From the NCBI GenBank assembly GCA_030429005.1, contig JAUIDP010000022.1, positions 1 through 43,248 on the forward strand: 43,248 nucleotides of DNA, written 5' to 3'. Shown here in pieces: positions 41,347 to 43,248 of the stretch. Source of the stretch: Gammaproteobacteria bacterium (GTDB taxonomy: Bacteria > Pseudomonadota > Gammaproteobacteria > Steroidobacterales > Woeseiaceae). A program made the translations under genes and the position numbers. Under the pieces are notes generated by a model that saw nothing but the letters and a program-made list of their open reading frames with translations, was not told the origin of the DNA and made no database searches. Position 1 is the stretch's first letter. Every line of letters begins with the position of its first letter.

Positions 41347-41448
41347 CTACTGGTCCTGCATGGCTTTGGCCACCAGCGTTTCGAGCGCAGCGAGTGTGGC
41401 GCTGCCACCAGGTTTCCTGACGATATTAGCGGTCGTGTGAAATGCCAC
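41347..41448 (-). CDS. Possible 33-residue small protein
   Basis: A 34-codon frame (MAFHTTANIVRKPGGS at the start, AMQDQ at the end) starts with GTG and has an AGGAG ribosome site 9 bases upstream. It ends 14 bases before the DUF2784 start. The amphipathic helix-like middle (ATLAALETLVAKAM) is plausible for a peptide. No homologue is recalled. A spurious reading frame cannot be excluded without comparative data. Confidence 0.35.
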   Translation of the reverse strand: MAFHTTANIVRKPGGSATLAALETLVAKAMQDQ

Positions 41449-41482
41449 GATTCGTGTCTCCTGACTGATTCGTACCGGGCCA

Positions 41483-41511
41483 AGTATAATGCGCAGGGCT
41501 AAGCGTGTTGA
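41483..41511 (-). promoter_or_regulatory. Candidate sigma70 promoter of the DUF2784 operon
   Basis: On the minus strand, TCAACA (41511-41506) and TATACT (41488-41483) are separated by exactly 17 bases, with four and five of six consensus positions matched. The position fits transcription of the 33-residue frame and the DUF2784, helical-repeat, cupin and DUF4265 genes. The -35 lies inside the last codons of the upstream transporter gene. Confidence 0.4.
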
Positions 41512-42035
41512 TCCGCGTCCTCACAGGATTTCTGCACAATGAAAAACGGCACCAGCATCAGCAGTGCCAGGACGATTTTCACCGAAAAGTCACCAATAGC
41601 CAGCGTTACCCAGGGCACTTCCGTGCCGTAAAAGGCAATCGTGAAAAACAGCGCCGTGTCGACGGCCGAGCCGATGAAGCTGGATATCAGCGGTGCTTTC
41701 CACCAGCTACCGTGGCGCAATCGATCAAACACCTGCACATCGAGTAGCTGCGCGAGCAGGAATGCGGTGCCGGAAGCAATGGCTATCCTGGGCGTCGCGA
41801 GGAAAATTGAAAGAATGACCGCGATAAAGAAGCCCACATACAGGACCCTGCGCGCGACGGACACACCGTAGAACCGATTGGAGAGATCGGTGATCAGGAA
41901 AGAAACGGGGTAGGTGGCCGCACCCCAGGTCAGCCACTGGTTGATCGGAAACTGTACCAATACGTTGGCGCTGACGACGACGGCCACCATCGCAGCCGTG
42001 AGCTTCACGGGAAGGAATATTTTCGAGGCTGCCAC
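41499..42035 (-). CDS. yhhQ: Queuosine precursor transporter (YhhQ-type VUT protein)
   Basis: A 178-residue VUT-family membrane protein like E. coli YhhQ, which imports queuosine precursors. Five to six hydrophobic segments are seen. The family blocks TYPVSFLITDLSNRFYG, RIAIASGTAFLLAQLLDVQV and WKAPLISSFIGSAVDTALFF are all present. The start is GTG at 42035; a GTG at 42005 is possible. It follows the membrane protein gene on the same strand with a gap of 9 bases. Confidence 0.9.
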   Translation of the reverse strand: MAASKIFLPVKLTAAMVAVVVSANVLVQFPINQWLTWGAATYPVSFLITDLSNRFYGVSVARRVLYVGFFIAVILSIFLATPRIAIASGTAFLLAQLLDVQVFDRLRHGSWWKAPLISSFIGSAVDTALFFTIAFYGTEVPWVTLAIGDFSVKIVLALLMLVPFFIVQKSCEDADQHA

Positions 42036-42044
42036 GGCAAACGC

Positions 42045-42440
42045 CTACATCGGTCTTGCAGAGAGTTTGTACACCAGGAGCGGCAAGACAGTAATCCAAA
42101 GCAGGAACAAAGACCACACACGGCCTTTCAGGATGTTGTAGTCGGCCAGCAGGTGATCCCAGCTGTGTCCGGCAATGTAGTGCCCGAACCCGAATTCAAA
42201 TGCGATGGTCATCACCAGCCACAATAGACCGATCGACCACGCCTGGGTCGTTGACTCGATGGGCCAGTACCTGCACACCGCCCAGACAATTGCGCCGGTT
42301 GCCAATATCCCGGTGACAGTTGAGACCTGGTGGGCCGCTAGGTCCGACATGGATTTTCCGTAGGTGGTTTGACGAAGGATGCCATTGGCGATGGCGACGC
42401 CTGCGAGGAGGAACCAGACAAGAAGATACTTTGCGACCAT
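42045..42440 (-). CDS. Hypothetical four-helix membrane protein
   Basis: A 131-residue integral membrane protein with four hydrophobic segments (about residues 4-20, 40-58, 68-85 and 108-126). Charged loops contain GHYIAGHSWDHLLADYN, a His/Asp-rich stretch that is probably at the membrane face. No family is recognised. It is upstream of yhhQ by 9 bases, so the two are likely co-transcribed; whether it takes part in queuosine salvage is unknown. Confidence 0.7.
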   Translation of the reverse strand: MVAKYLLVWFLLAGVAIANGILRQTTYGKSMSDLAAHQVSTVTGILATGAIVWAVCRYWPIESTTQAWSIGLLWLVMTIAFEFGFGHYIAGHSWDHLLADYNILKGRVWSLFLLWITVLPLLVYKLSARPM

Positions 42441-42570
42441 TTTCGATCTATTAGGCCTGCGGTATTCGCAGAATAACGAACAATAGCTGGCAGCACATCA
42501 GTGACGCGAGCTTACGGCGCGCAGGTTGCGCCTGCAAGAACCCGCCGGGCGTTGCCGGTGTAGTGCATTG

Positions 42571-42900
42571 TCAGGTGGCTGCTTCGCGCACCTTTCCGAT
42601 TGCCAGAATAAACTCTTTGAGGCGCTTCTCGAAATGCCGATTGAGTCGAAGTAATGCCGATTGTCCAGCCGGCTCACCGTTTACAGGCATACACTCATCT
42701 GCTCCGATCGCCCAGACCGCCTCACCTTTCTTTCGTTCGCCGTCATGCATCCGGTCGACCAGAAACGTCAGGTACAGGCGAAAACTTGTCGGATGCCAAA
42801 GAGAACGGATGGACCAGATCTCATCTGCCCACCAATCCAGGTCCTGAGTCTCACATGTTTCGACGCACCATCCAGCCGAATAGAGCGATTCTGCCAGCAA
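42571..42900 (-). CDS. Hypothetical protein with uncertain start
   Basis: A reading frame of 109 residues from a TTG at 42900. The protein is rich in Trp, Glu and Asp (LDWWADEIWSIRSLWHP, EAVWAIGADECMPVNG) and reads as a real fold, yet there is no ATG or GTG and no ribosome site. The open frame continues only 15 codons further up, to a TGA. The start is therefore unclear and the gene may be 5'-truncated. Base composition is lower in GC than the core genes. No family recognised. Confidence 0.5.
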   Translation of the reverse strand: MLAESLYSAGWCVETCETQDLDWWADEIWSIRSLWHPTSFRLYLTFLVDRMHDGERKKGEAVWAIGADECMPVNGEPAGQSALLRLNRHFEKRLKEFILAIGKVREAAT

Positions 42901-43015
42901 GAGTTTGTTGTGATCCGAGGTGATCTTGAGCGCTACCTGACGTCAAATCTTTGAAGCGACCAGTATCTGGCGCAGAAGTTGTCGTTGCAAGTCTCGTGGC
43001 AGATTCCGAAAAGCA

Positions 43016-43246
43016 TCAATAGGGCGCATTGTCAGGTGACATTTCCTCGAAACATTCGAAAAGAGATTCGAATCGTTTCTTGAATGCTTCGGGAGACGGG
43101 TCTTGAAAGAGAAAATGAACAGTTTCTTTGTTCGGTTTGACTATCGAAAATTCAATCTTTTCACCCGTGACTATGCGTCGCCTGATCATATTGCTGTCCG
43201 CCGTAGAGAAAACAAATTTCGGCCACTGACCGTCGGCGTTTGAAAG
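43016..43246 (-). CDS. Partial hypothetical gene at the window edge
   Basis: A minus-strand frame open from the window edge to a TGA at 43016-43018 gives 76 residues with no stop (FVFSTADSNMIRRRIVTG, then KIEFSIVKPN and FKKRFESLFECFEEM). The 5' end is outside the window. Codon use is AT-rich, with several AAA, GAA and TTT. No family is recognised. It is open over its whole visible length while the two other frames carry stops. Confidence 0.55.
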   Translation of the reverse strand, partial: LSNADGQWPKFVFSTADSNMIRRRIVTGEKIEFSIVKPNKETVHFLFQDPSPEAFKKRFESLFECFEEMSPDNAPY

Positions 43247-43248
43247 CG

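Noticed and set aside
42517..42575. Possible integron attC site beside the tail genes
   Set aside because: The GCAGG/CCTGC hairpin is present, but the paired RYYYAAC and GTTRRRY core sites are not.

Overview
The window looks like chromosomal core DNA from a GC-rich gammaproteobacterium. The divergent rhlB / trxA-rho arrangement is the one known from Escherichia coli and its relatives. PlsB, SohB, LipA, YrfG, CysQ, YecM-like and YhhQ-like proteins also fit that class. A marine-sediment lineage such as Woeseiaceae is possible but is only a guess. I see no tRNA, rRNA, CRISPR array, integrase or intact insertion sequence. Genes are very tightly packed, with many ATGA/GTGA start-stop overlaps.

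Layout. 1-2.7 kb: the 3' part of an aromatic/aspartate aminotransferase facing a minus-strand trio (secreted hypothetical, DUF192, ferric-reductase-like membrane protein). 2.7-9.7 kb: a complete MoxR/Bat-type operon (MoxR ATPase, DUF58, DUF4381, BatA, fused BatB-BatC, BatD) with a plausible sigma70 promoter. 9.7-13.2 kb: glyoxalase, HAD phosphatase, lipase-like hydrolase and an OmpA-type envelope protein. 13.3-17.8 kb: a 65-residue protein followed by an intrinsic terminator, then lipA-sohB, an M48 lipoprotein peptidase and an L,D-transpeptidase lipoprotein. 17.8-18.8 kb: a PLP enzyme of the D-cysteine desulfhydrase/ACC deaminase family. 18.9-27.8 kb: seven tightly spaced plus-strand genes, headed by a solitary contractile-tail sheath protein and followed by DUF885 lipoprotein, alkyltransferase-like protein, a double DsbA/HCCA-isomerase-like protein, a hydrolase, PlsB and TrhO.

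28-34 kb: DUF465, CysQ, YrfG, RhlB, TrxA, Rho and a YecM-like protein. Three conspicuous inverted-repeat clusters lie in the convergent gaps. 34-38.7 kb: a secreted PHB-depolymerase-like esterase, a class III aminotransferase, a TraB-like secreted protein coupled to PPK2, and a MAPEG protein. 38.7-42.4 kb: minus-strand small genes, including a SWIM-finger protein, a compact operon of poorly characterised families (DUF2784, helical-repeat protein, cupin, DUF4265, secreted protein), a queuosine-precursor transporter and a membrane protein. The last 0.8 kb is visibly AT-richer. It carries two small hypothetical genes, one without a clear start codon and one cut by the window edge.

The strongest points for a second look are the orphan sheath gene and an architectural rule. 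All nine convergent gene junctions either overlap at their 3' ends (six cases) or are filled with large palindromic repeats (three cases).
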